Shown: piece by piece, positions 1 through 8,302 of the stretch
How positions within the stretch are numbered: position 1 is the first letter of the stretch
Layout of the letters: the number at the start of each line of letters is the position of its first letter
Assembly (NCBI GenBank): GCA_015065385.1
Contig: SVQK01000024.1
Coordinates: 1-64,000 of the forward strand
Origin: Oscillospiraceae bacterium
Lineage (GTDB): Bacteria; Bacillota; Clostridia; Oscillospirales; CAG-272
Direction of reading: 5' to 3'
DNA length: 64,000 nt
Made by a program: the position numbers and the translations under genes
Notes under the pieces: model-generated
The model's database searches: none
Told to the model about the DNA's origin: nothing
The model's input: only the letters and a program-made list of their open reading frames with translations

Positions 1-164
1 AATGGATAGGCTATACCAATCAAGTGAAGCTGAGGCTTCGGCACACCAATATAGCTATCCAACCTTATCAGAGTTATCGCACGCGAGCTCATCGCACGGC
101 GATTCGCACCCTACATGGAGCGATCAAAACCCATATAGTTTGGTTTTTGGGCTTGAGATTAGTA
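1..164. other. Unassigned left edge, less GC-rich
   Basis: No gene was recognised here. The stretch lies downstream of the stop of the sensor kinase, which reads leftward. It is visibly less GC-rich than the rest of the window. It contains short repeats of ATCGCAC/ATTCGCAC around 76-110 and an imperfect CAAAACC/GGTTTT inverted repeat around 126-148 that could help terminate the kinase transcript but lacks a clear T-run. An open frame crosses it, but its product resembles nothing known to me. Confidence 0.4.
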
Positions 165-3100
165 TTACGGATTCTTCCTGCGCTGCTCCGCTTCCCAGAT
201 CAGCTCTTCGAGGGTCCGGTACAGGTGGTCGGGCTCCACGGGCTTGGAGAGATGGGCGTTCATGCCGACCTGCAGGGACTGCTGGACGTCCTCGTCAAAG
301 GCGTTGGCGGTCAGGGCGATGATCGGCACGGAGGCGGCGTCCGGTCGGTCCATGGCGCGGATCTTCGAAGCGGCTTCGAGTCCGTCCATCTCCGGCATGC
401 GCACGTCCATGAGGATGGCGTCGTAATAGCCGGGCGCGCTGTCCGCGAACATTTCGACCGCGATCCGTCCGTTTTCCGCGTGGTCGATTCCGATCTCGCG
501 CATGGAGATGAGCTCCTTCATGATTTCGGCGTTGATCAGGATGTCCTCCGCTAAAAGGACGCGCCTGCCTCTCAGATCCGCGCGCTTCTTCTTGCGGAAG
601 AGGCTTATGCTGTTGCGGCGGGCGATGCGCTCGAATTCCTCCAGAACGTTCGAGGCGAACAGCGGCTTGGCGAGAAAGCTGTCCACGCCGATGTGATACG
701 CCTCGTCCATGATTTCGTCCCAGTTGTAGGCGGTCAGGATGATGACGGTGGTCTCGCTGCTGTACCGCTTTCGGATCTCCTTCGCCACCTCGATGCCGTC
801 CATATCGGGCATCTTCCAGTCGAGGATCACGAGATTGAACGCCTCCTGCTTTGCGTGCGCGAGTTCCAGCATGTGGAGGGCGTCCGGGCCCGAGAGGCAG
901 GTTTCCGCAAAGATCCCGGCCTCGTCCAGCACCACCCGGGCGTGCTCGCAGGCGATGGGATCGTCGTCCACCACCAGCACCCGCATGTCCTTCGGATCGA
1001 AGTCGTCCGGAACCTGCGCGGAGCGGGAGCAGTTCTTCAGGGTCACGATCACCGTGAATTCGGATCCCACGCCCTTTTCCGATTCCACGGAAATCGAGCC
1101 GTTCATCATCTCCACGATGTTTTTCGTGATCGCCATGCCCAGACCCGTGCTGCCGTACTTGTTGTTCCGGCTCGAATCCTCCTGGGTGAAGGAATCGAAG
1201 ATCTTCGGCAGAAACGCCTTGTCCATGCCGATGCCCGTGTCCCGGACCGCGAATTTCAGCGCGGACTGATCCCCCATGGTCCCGGTCTTCTCCACGGTCA
1301 GGGTGACGCTGCCGGGCGCTTCGGTGAACTTGATCGCGTTGGACAGGATGTTGATGAGCACCTGCTTGAGCTTCATGTCGTCGCCGATGTAGTAGTCGTC
1401 CACCTGACCGTTGATCCGGCATTCGTACTTCAAGCCCTTGTCGGAGCACTGGGACATAACCATCGTGTTGATCTGCTCGAGCATCCCGGAGAAGGAGAAT
1501 TCTTCCTTTCTCAGCGTCAGCCGTCCCGACTCGATGCGGCTCATGTCCAGAATATCGTTGATGAGGCCGAGCAGGTGCTTTGCGCTCTCTCCGATCTTTT
1601 CAAGATACGCGCGGGTTTCTCCGCCGAGGGAGGGATCTTTCAGCGCGAGGCTGTTCAGACCGATGATGGCGTTCATCGGCGTGCGGATCTCATGGCTCAT
1701 GCTGGAGAGGAAGGCGGTCTTGGCCTTGTTCGCCTCCTCCGCCGCGGCCAGAGCCTCCACCAGAGCCCGGTTCTTCGCCAGCGAATCGCGCATTTCCGCG
1801 TCGATGACGGTGAACCCGAGTCCGACCGCGTGGACGATGTGGTCGTCCCGGTCCTCCGCGTGACGGACGCCCGCCATCCGCAGCATTTCGTAGTATTCCC
1901 GCCCTCCGCGGCGCACGAGATAGCGGTAGGAGATGAGCGATTCCACGGCCAGAGCGGCGCGGATGTTGTCCGGCTCAATGAAGCGGCGGAATCCGGCCCG
2001 GTATTCCTCGTCCACGAAGGAATCCGCATAGTAGCAGAACCGCGCGAGGAACGGGAAATGGATCCCCTCCGGCGTATGGTCATGATCCTCGGGGTCCGCC
2101 CGGTAGCAGACGGCGTCGTCCTTGTCGAGATTCACATGATAGACGCTCCGGTAATCGGAGGCCATCGCGGTGATCATTTTGTCCTGCTCGTCCCGGTACC
2201 GCTGCTGTTCGAGAAGCTGTTTCTGAAGCTCGAGCCTCTCCTCCAGCTCCTGCTGGCGCGCCTTGCTCTCAGCCTCCGTCGTCTTGATGCGGGTCAGCTC
2301 GGAGATATCCACGCACATGCCGAGCAGACAGAGCCGTCCGCCCGCGTCCCGGAATTTGGTCTTGGTGGTCTGTAAGTTCCGGATCGCGGTGCCGGAGGCG
2401 TCGGGGACGTCTTCGAGAAAGACGTAGGCGGAGTCCATGGCGAGCGCGCGCCGGTCGTCCTCCACAAAATGCGCGGCAGTCACCGGGTCGAAGAGGTCGG
2501 CGTCCGTCAGGCCCACCACGCCTTCGGGGGAATCCTTCATCGCGTATTCGGCGAACGCCTGATTGCACGCGAGATAGACGCCCGTCTCCGCGTCCTTCGA
2601 AAAGCTCATGGCGGGCATGTTGGAGAGCAGGGAAGAGACGGAGCCCAAGAGATCCGCCAGCTTGGCCGCGTTCTGTACTTCCTCCGTCAGGCGGCGGTTT
2701 TCCTCCTCCGCGCGGCGGGCTTCCTGCAGGGCTTTCTGCACGGCATGACCCTTGCGGATGTCCTCGTCCACGTCCTTGAAGCCGCAGACCACGCCCATCT
2801 TCCCGCCGGGCATATCCACCTTGGCAAACTCGATGCGGAAATACCGCTCGCTGCCGTCGTCCATTTTCCGCAGATAGTTGATGTTGAACTGGGGCTTCTC
2901 CGAGAGGCGCGTCACGATGTTTTTGAGGGCCAGCTCCTCCTCGAGCCGCGGCTGGTCGGAATCCGCGACGGTGGATCTGATATAAAACTCCTTGGCGGCG
3001 GAGTATTTCAGCTGTCCGAGGGCGTCCCGGATGGGCAGGGAGTGGACCGAGCCGCCGTCAACATCGCCGCGGTAGAGGGAAAAGGTTTCACTCTCCACGT

Positions 3101-3593
3101 CGTTGATGAGCCAGACCGTGTGGTACGCCTTGCTGAGCGCTTCGATCACCGCCTGACGCACGGCCATGTCGGATTCCATGCGCGCCCGCTTTTCGGTGAT
3201 GTCCGAGATGAAGACGTAATAGATCCCGCCGTGCGCGTCCGTTTCCGTATAATGGCCGTAATCGTCCACCCAGCGGACCGAGCCGTCTTTCCGGACGATG
3301 CGGTATTCCGTGTGGTCGAGATTGTCCGAGTGCGACCGGATCTGGCTGTCGATGGAGGCGCGGACGGATTCGTAGTCGTCAGGATGAACCATGCCGCGGA
3401 AACAGAACCCGGTGTGCTCCCGGAAATCCGCGAGATCCGCGCAGCCGTAGAGTTCGAATACCTCCTCGTTGGCGTAGAGCAGTTCTTCCGGATCCTCCGC
3501 ACGGTATATGAAGAATCCGCCGGGGATGTGCCGGCCGATCTCCGTGACGATGGGGAGGGTTTCGTCGTTCAGGTCAAAGTGTTTTCCGAACAT
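165..3593 (-). CDS. Hybrid sensor histidine kinase with PAS domains and two receiver domains
   Basis: This 1142-residue protein is a cytoplasmic-looking hybrid sensor kinase; I see no convincing membrane segment. A PAS_3-type domain spans about residues 20-135 (HPDDY and a repeated RKDGSVRWV-type strand). A second sensor region follows to about 290, another PAS-like domain at about 320-440, a coiled coil at about 440-480, and a further PAS-like stretch to about 625. The HisKA box SHEIRTP places the phosphorylated histidine at about H634. The HATPase domain shows NAIKF, DTGIGM and STGLGMAI. Two receiver domains follow, with phospho-acceptor Asp at about D925 (LDWKMPDMDG) and D1063 (MDVRMPEMDG). 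An AAGGAG site precedes the ATG. The gene is transcribed alone from a consensus promoter at 3671-3699. No output regulator lies beside it, so its partner and signal are unknown. Confidence 0.93.
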   Translation of the reverse strand: MFGKHFDLNDETLPIVTEIGRHIPGGFFIYRAEDPEELLYANEEVFELYGCADLADFREHTGFCFRGMVHPDDYESVRASIDSQIRSHSDNLDHTEYRIVRKDGSVRWVDDYGHYTETDAHGGIYYVFISDITEKRARMESDMAVRQAVIEALSKAYHTVWLINDVESETFSLYRGDVDGGSVHSLPIRDALGQLKYSAAKEFYIRSTVADSDQPRLEEELALKNIVTRLSEKPQFNINYLRKMDDGSERYFRIEFAKVDMPGGKMGVVCGFKDVDEDIRKGHAVQKALQEARRAEEENRRLTEEVQNAAKLADLLGSVSSLLSNMPAMSFSKDAETGVYLACNQAFAEYAMKDSPEGVVGLTDADLFDPVTAAHFVEDDRRALAMDSAYVFLEDVPDASGTAIRNLQTTKTKFRDAGGRLCLLGMCVDISELTRIKTTEAESKARQQELEERLELQKQLLEQQRYRDEQDKMITAMASDYRSVYHVNLDKDDAVCYRADPEDHDHTPEGIHFPFLARFCYYADSFVDEEYRAGFRRFIEPDNIRAALAVESLISYRYLVRRGGREYYEMLRMAGVRHAEDRDDHIVHAVGLGFTVIDAEMRDSLAKNRALVEALAAAEEANKAKTAFLSSMSHEIRTPMNAIIGLNSLALKDPSLGGETRAYLEKIGESAKHLLGLINDILDMSRIESGRLTLRKEEFSFSGMLEQINTMVMSQCSDKGLKYECRINGQVDDYYIGDDMKLKQVLINILSNAIKFTEAPGSVTLTVEKTGTMGDQSALKFAVRDTGIGMDKAFLPKIFDSFTQEDSSRNNKYGSTGLGMAITKNIVEMMNGSISVESEKGVGSEFTVIVTLKNCSRSAQVPDDFDPKDMRVLVVDDDPIACEHARVVLDEAGIFAETCLSGPDALHMLELAHAKQEAFNLVILDWKMPDMDGIEVAKEIRKRYSSETTVIILTAYNWDEIMDEAYHIGVDSFLAKPLFASNVLEEFERIARRNSISLFRKKKRADLRGRRVLLAEDILINAEIMKELISMREIGIDHAENGRIAVEMFADSAPGYYDAILMDVRMPEMDGLEAASKIRAMDRPDAASVPIIALTANAFDEDVQQSLQVGMNAHLSKPVEPDHLYRTLEELIWEAEQRRKNP

Positions 3594-3670
3594 GATGGGA
3601 GCTCTCCTTCTCTGGGGCTGTCTTACTCGGCGCGGAAGGCCGGAAATGGGACGGGCAGATAACCGTTTGT

Positions 3671-3699
3671 ATTATACCATAAACGGGAAGTTCTGTCAA
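3671..3699 (-). promoter_or_regulatory. SigmaA promoter of the hybrid kinase gene
   Basis: On the minus strand TTGACA (3694-3699) and TATAAT (3671-3676) are separated by exactly 17 bases, with TGG just before the -10. The start codon of the kinase lies about 75 bases downstream. Confidence 0.85.
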
Positions 3700-3963
3700 A
3701 CCGAAAGGCAAAGCCCTCGTGCGGCATGAGGGTCTCGGCGCGGGAACTGCGGCGCGTGCCCGGGGGATTCTTGAAAAAACCGGTGTCGGACGTCGTCCCA
3801 TTCCGGCGCGGATCCGCGGGAAAAGTCGGGAATCGCCGTCGAATTAACAGTTTGTTTTCATTTCATATTCTGAATATTCATATTCAAAACGTCTAAATCA
3901 ACGGCGCAAACGAAAATGACCTTTGCGCCGGATGCTTGTCTCACAGCAGAAAGGATGATCGAC
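3700..3963 (+). promoter_or_regulatory. Upstream region of the SLH protein gene with an inverted repeat
   Basis: The gap between the divergent kinase and SLH genes is 370 bases. Besides the kinase promoter it holds a possible forward promoter, TTAACA (3844-3849) and TATTCT (3866-3871) 16 bases apart. Just downstream is an AT-rich dyad-like stretch around 3865-3887 with overlapping GAATATTC and TGAATATTCATATTCA palindromes, which could be an operator. No small gene is visible. Confidence 0.4.
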
Positions 3964-5550
3964 ATGAAGAAGAAAACACAGATGATCGGCGCGATTCTGG
4001 CGGCACTGCTCTGCGCGGCCTCCCTTCCCGTTTCGGCGGCGGAGGATCTGACGGCCGACGGGGAAACGGTTCTCACCGGAAGGGCGATTCCCGTGGAAAG
4101 CACGGAACATAAGGAAGACACGAAGAAAACGGAAGACAATCAGAAAAAGGCAGAAACTGAAACCGCGGGAAAAACACAAAAAAACGAAGAAGCGGAAAAG
4201 GCCGCGGAAACGGTCGCGCTGTCCTTCAAGGATGTGAAGGAAGACGCGTGGTATTATAACGACGTGAAAGCCGCGGTGGAGGCGGGACTGGTACACGGAC
4301 GGAGCGCGTCTGCGTACTGCCCGGACGAAACCATGACGGCGGCGGAGGCGGTGAAGCTGGCGGCCTCCATGCATCAGAAGAGAGCGGACGGAAAGGTGAC
4401 GCTCGAAAACGGGGATCCGTGGTACAAGCCCTATGCGGATTACGCGAAGGAGCACGGGATCATCGGCGGGGACTATGACTGGGACAAGCCGGTGACCCGC
4501 GCGGACTACATGGCGATGTTCGCGCGCGCCCTGCCCGGGAGCGACTACGCGAAGATCAACGAGATCCCGGACGGTTCGATTCCCGACGTGCCGGAGGATC
4601 ACCCGAAGGCCGCGGAAATCTACAAGCTCTACACCGCCGGGATCGTTCAGGGGGATGAAAAGCACCTCTGCAGGCCGGAGGATTCCATCAAGCGCAGCGA
4701 GGTGGCCGCGATCCTCTCGAGAATGATGAACGCGGACAAGCGGATCGTCTTCACGATCGAAACGGTTTTCGAAAAGAAGCAGGAGATCCGTCCCTACGAC
4801 TACGTCGGCGTTTGGGAGGACGCGTGGAGCCAGCGCGCAAGCCTCGAGATCCTGCCCGGCGCGGAATACGGCCAGTACGACGCGACGATCCACTGGGGCA
4901 GCAGCGCGGATTCCGCCGGGATCTGGAACATGACCTTGAACTTCGACGAGGCGACGGGAAAGATGTCCTACAAGAACGGGACCATGGCGCTCGTGACCTT
5001 CAGCCAGACCGGCGAAGAGACCCGGGACGAGAAGTGGGCGGACGCCGAGGGGTATTTCCTCATCACGGAGAAGGGCAAGATGAGCTGGAGCGACAGCCGG
5101 GAAGACCGGAGCGCGCAGTTTGACCTCAACCGCGTCGTGGCGCCCGGTCCGACTGCCGACGAGCTGGTCGAGGGCTTCTTCAAAGTGATCGGCGGGATCG
5201 GACCCGGATCGGCGGGAGCGTCCCTCCGTCAGGTCAAGGCCGCCGAGGACGTCATGACCTTCGCCATCGGCCACGGGATCTGGAACGGTGATAATCAGAC
5301 GCTGAGAGAGAATCTTCTGACCGCGTGGGAAAGCATGACCGAGGACGAGCAGAAGGCCTTCGACGCGAGCTTCATCGACGTGCTGTCGATGGTCCGCGAC
5401 GCGAAGGCGGATCCGGAATCCTTCGCCGGACAGTTCTCGGACGCCGGAGCGGAAAAGATCGCGGACTACTTCAAGGATCCCGCCGCGATGCTCTCCTGGG
5501 ACGAGCTGACCTCGAACACCCTCACGATGGGCAACTCCGACGGGGAATAA
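3964..5550 (+). CDS. Secreted SLH-domain surface protein
   Basis: This is a probable cell-wall-anchored protein of 528 residues. It starts with a typical signal peptide (MKKKTQ, then a hydrophobic run ending SLPVSAAED). A Lys/Glu/Thr-rich linker follows to about residue 80. Three S-layer-homology repeats then run to about residue 260 (FKDVKEDAWYYNDVKAAVEAG; TRADYMAMFARAL; KRSEVAAILSRMM), which in known families bind pyruvylated secondary wall polymer. The C-terminal half of about 260 residues has no domain I recognise. I chose the ATG at 3964, nine bases after AGAAAGG, because it begins the signal peptide; an in-frame ATG at 3955 overlaps that ribosome site. It sits alone between a kinase and a convergent glycosidase. 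Confidence 0.85.
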   Translation: MKKKTQMIGAILAALLCAASLPVSAAEDLTADGETVLTGRAIPVESTEHKEDTKKTEDNQKKAETETAGKTQKNEEAEKAAETVALSFKDVKEDAWYYNDVKAAVEAGLVHGRSASAYCPDETMTAAEAVKLAASMHQKRADGKVTLENGDPWYKPYADYAKEHGIIGGDYDWDKPVTRADYMAMFARALPGSDYAKINEIPDGSIPDVPEDHPKAAEIYKLYTAGIVQGDEKHLCRPEDSIKRSEVAAILSRMMNADKRIVFTIETVFEKKQEIRPYDYVGVWEDAWSQRASLEILPGAEYGQYDATIHWGSSADSAGIWNMTLNFDEATGKMSYKNGTMALVTFSQTGEETRDEKWADAEGYFLITEKGKMSWSDSREDRSAQFDLNRVVAPGPTADELVEGFFKVIGGIGPGSAGASLRQVKAAEDVMTFAIGHGIWNGDNQTLRENLLTAWESMTEDEQKAFDASFIDVLSMVRDAKADPESFAGQFSDAGAEKIADYFKDPAAMLSWDELTSNTLTMGNSDGE

Positions 5551-5571
5551 GCCCTGTGAACCTGCAATAAA

Positions 5572-5625
5572 ACAGACCGCCGTATCCTTTTCTCCGGTTC
5601 ATTCCGGGGGATGCGGCGGTTTCGT
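5572..5625. terminator. Bidirectional terminator between SLH and GH116 genes
   Basis: The arms ACCGCCGTATCC (5576-5587) and GGATGCGGCGGT (5609-5620) form a 12-bp stem with one wobble pair, lying 20-70 bases after the stop of the SLH gene. The GH116 gene converges on it from the right. The T-run on the plus strand is short. Confidence 0.6.
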
Positions 5626-5767
5626 TATGCGGTTTATTGCTCCGCCAACAAACAAAAGCTTGCCGGAATTGGTATCCGATGCCTGAAAGCCAGGTGGAAA
5701 AAGGGTTCGGGAAGCTGCACGTTTGAAAACCAACGTTTAGTTTGTTGTCGCATGAATAAAAACGTGC

Positions 5768-8284
5768 TCACGCCTCCGTCACGGTCACCGTCATGCCGTC
5801 CGGAGCCTCAAAGGTCCAGCCGTCGGCGGGGCCGTTCCAGAGACGGATGCGGCAGGCCTTCTCCCGGAATTCAGCCGTTCCGCACGGTCCGCAGGTGAAG
5901 AAGGGAACCGTCAGGGGAACCGCGGCGGGGCGGAATCGGACGGTTTTTTCCGCGGCGTCCGCTGAGAGACCGGAGGCGGCGATCATCGTCGTCCAGGAGG
6001 AGAGGGGGCGGGTGTAGCGGAATCCGCATTCCCAGTGCTCCCAGAACTTCCCGAACCGGATCTGATTCTCGTGGATCGTCCGGACGACGGCGTCCGCTTC
6101 TTCCCGCATTCCGACGGACAGGGCAAGCGCGGCGACGGCGTACCCGATCCCGGTCCAGTTTGCCTCGGCCTGACAGTTCTCAAAAGTCTGGAGCGTGACG
6201 GTCCGGTCCGGGGGACAGAAGACGTTGACAAGCCCTCCGTCCGCGGTGTAACACCAGCGGAAGACTTCGGCGAGAACCTCCCGGACTCTGCTGTCGGGAA
6301 GATTTCCACCGATGCCTGCCATGCGCAGAAACCACTCCCCGTCGAGCTGATCGGTCATGAGCGCACTGTCCCATGCGGATCCGTTTTCGTCCTCCCGCCG
6401 CCAGAGATCGTAATAACGCCCGTTCCAGAGCTTGGCTTCGAGAGAGGCCAGCCCTTTTTTGAGCAGATCCTCCCACTCTTCCCGGCGCTTTTCCTCTCCT
6501 AAAACGGAGGCGAGGCGGACGGCGGCCTTCAGCGCGGAGAGCCAAAGGACGCAGATATAGGTCGGCGCGCCGGAGAAATTCCACGCGTCGTAGGTGTTGC
6601 GCCGGGTCCCCTTGTCGGGCAGCCCGTCCCCGTCCGTGTCGAGCAGGAGGGAGTTGTCCATGGCCTTCTGTACGGGAACCCAGAGCCGCTCGAGATACCC
6701 GCGGTCCCCGGTGAAGAGCGCGTCCCGGCAGACCATCAGGACGAACTGCGGGTTCATGTCCACCCGGTCGAATCCGCCGTCCACATGGGCGAGGTCGGGA
6801 TAGAAGCAGTGGTGGACCCGCCCGTCCTCCCGCTGGAACGCCGCGCCCATCTCCATCTGCCCTTTCTGCAGGTCCGGGAACAGGGCCAGCAGTCCGAACG
6901 AGGCGTGATAGGTGATGTCCGTGGTGTGGAACCCGCAGTAGCCGAGCCCTTCCCACAGTCCGAACGAGCCGTTTTTCAGATACCACGAATCCTTGACGAC
7001 AGTTGAGAGATGTCCGCTCCACGAATCGGGATAGAACTGGGGCAGATCGGTGCGGTAGAGCAGGTCCGCAAACGCAGCGGCTTGGTCGGCGATTTCCGCT
7101 CGATGAGCGGCAAGATGGCGGTTGACCTCCCGTGCGTCCCGGAACCGATTCTCGTACCAGTGGCCGAGCCGGTCGTGATTCGCGCTGAAATGATTGGGAA
7201 AGTACCACGAGAGGATGAAGCGGACGCGTCGGGTCTCTCCGGGCGCGAGCTTCACGCTGCTGCACAGGGCGCAGGATCCGAAGTCCTCTCCCATGCGGTT
7301 CAATGAGGAACGGCAGGCGGCGAGGAAAGTATCTTTTTCCTCCCGAGACTGTGGGAATCCGGGATGGATACGGCGGACGCGTTCCATCAGGGACCGTGCG
7401 AAGGGATAATTCATCATCTCCCCGAGGATCCGGTCCGCGGCCTCGTTCTTCAGATCGGAGATTAGCGCGGGGATCGGGGTCGGAGGCGTACCTGCGTCGG
7501 TGTCCGGGAGCGCGCCGGTTTTGCGGAACCCGAACAGAAAGGATTCCTGCGAGACGCCGAGCTCGGAGGACGCCACATACTCCCTGAGAAACCGGAAGTG
7601 CTCTCCCGCGATCCATGAGATCTCCCCGCCCTCCGCCGACCAGCAGAGAGAACCGCGGCCCCGGTCGTCGTGTCCCTCGTCCCACGGCATGAGCTCGGGG
7701 GCGTTCAGGAAGATCCCGACGCGATCCCCGTCCCGGTACCGTTCGTTGACACAGCGGCGGCGGTTGCAGAATCCCGGCTCGAGGGCGGAGAGAAGGCTGA
7801 CGGAGAGGGAGGTCTCACCCGGGTTGGTCAGGGTGAAATCGAGATAAAACCCCGGCGTCGCGCTGTCCTCCGTACGGTGCGGGACGAAGGGTGCGACGGC
7901 GCGCAGGCTGACCTCGACCGGGAGCGCGGAGTCCTCGTAGGAGAGATCGCATAGCGGGAACCGCCCGTCGAACCGGATGCGTTCCACCGGCTTGTTCCAC
8001 GGGAACATCCGATAGGTGAAATCCTCCGGGGCGGTCTTCATGCCGAGCTTGCGGATCACGGGAACCCCGTCCCCGGACTGCGCGCGCACCCAGAAGGAGA
8101 GGGAGCCCGTCGCCCCTTCGCCGTCGTCCACCCGTTCTTCCCAATGGCGTTCCGCCCAGCGTGGGACGTTGGCGATCTGCCATTCGTGGAATTCGCCGTC
8201 CGGCCACAGCTCTACGGTTCCGGTCCCGATCCCGCCGAGCGCGATGCCGGACTCCTGCTGTCTGACTGTCGTGAATTTGGCCAT
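5768..8284 (-). CDS. GH116-family glycosidase (GBA2-like beta-glucosidase/glucosylceramidase)
   Basis: An 838-residue retaining glycosidase of the GH116 type. The N-terminal GGIGTGTVEL is the hallmark of the GBA2 N-terminal domain, and the C-terminal part is the (alpha/alpha)6 catalytic barrel. By alignment from memory with human GBA2 and the Thermoanaerobacterium enzyme, the nucleophile would be about E445 (LWEG followed 16 residues later by ASF) and the acid/base about D566 (NTYDAW followed by GAPTYICVLWL). The spacing between them is about 30 residues shorter than in those enzymes, so a loop is missing. There is no signal peptide, so the enzyme is probably cytoplasmic. It lies 18 bases downstream of a secreted GH99-like lipoprotein gene and is surely co-transcribed with it. 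Characterised members act on beta-glucosides, beta-xylosides or glucosylceramide; the substrate here is unknown. Confidence 0.88.
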   Translation of the reverse strand: MAKFTTVRQQESGIALGGIGTGTVELWPDGEFHEWQIANVPRWAERHWEERVDDGEGATGSLSFWVRAQSGDGVPVIRKLGMKTAPEDFTYRMFPWNKPVERIRFDGRFPLCDLSYEDSALPVEVSLRAVAPFVPHRTEDSATPGFYLDFTLTNPGETSLSVSLLSALEPGFCNRRRCVNERYRDGDRVGIFLNAPELMPWDEGHDDRGRGSLCWSAEGGEISWIAGEHFRFLREYVASSELGVSQESFLFGFRKTGALPDTDAGTPPTPIPALISDLKNEAADRILGEMMNYPFARSLMERVRRIHPGFPQSREEKDTFLAACRSSLNRMGEDFGSCALCSSVKLAPGETRRVRFILSWYFPNHFSANHDRLGHWYENRFRDAREVNRHLAAHRAEIADQAAAFADLLYRTDLPQFYPDSWSGHLSTVVKDSWYLKNGSFGLWEGLGYCGFHTTDITYHASFGLLALFPDLQKGQMEMGAAFQREDGRVHHCFYPDLAHVDGGFDRVDMNPQFVLMVCRDALFTGDRGYLERLWVPVQKAMDNSLLLDTDGDGLPDKGTRRNTYDAWNFSGAPTYICVLWLSALKAAVRLASVLGEEKRREEWEDLLKKGLASLEAKLWNGRYYDLWRREDENGSAWDSALMTDQLDGEWFLRMAGIGGNLPDSRVREVLAEVFRWCYTADGGLVNVFCPPDRTVTLQTFENCQAEANWTGIGYAVAALALSVGMREEADAVVRTIHENQIRFGKFWEHWECGFRYTRPLSSWTTMIAASGLSADAAEKTVRFRPAAVPLTVPFFTCGPCGTAEFREKACRIRLWNGPADGWTFEAPDGMTVTVTEA

Positions 8285-8302
8285 GTCTTCCTCCGTTCCG
8301 GG

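Noticed and set aside
693-2375. 560-residue open frame on the plus strand
   Set aside because: It is the antisense of the sensor kinase, Arg/His/Val-rich, with no domain or ribosome site; a product of high GC content.
3898-5274. 458-residue open frame antisense to the SLH gene
   Set aside because: Low-complexity Arg/Val/His-rich translation with no motif; the SLH repeats on the plus strand are unambiguous.
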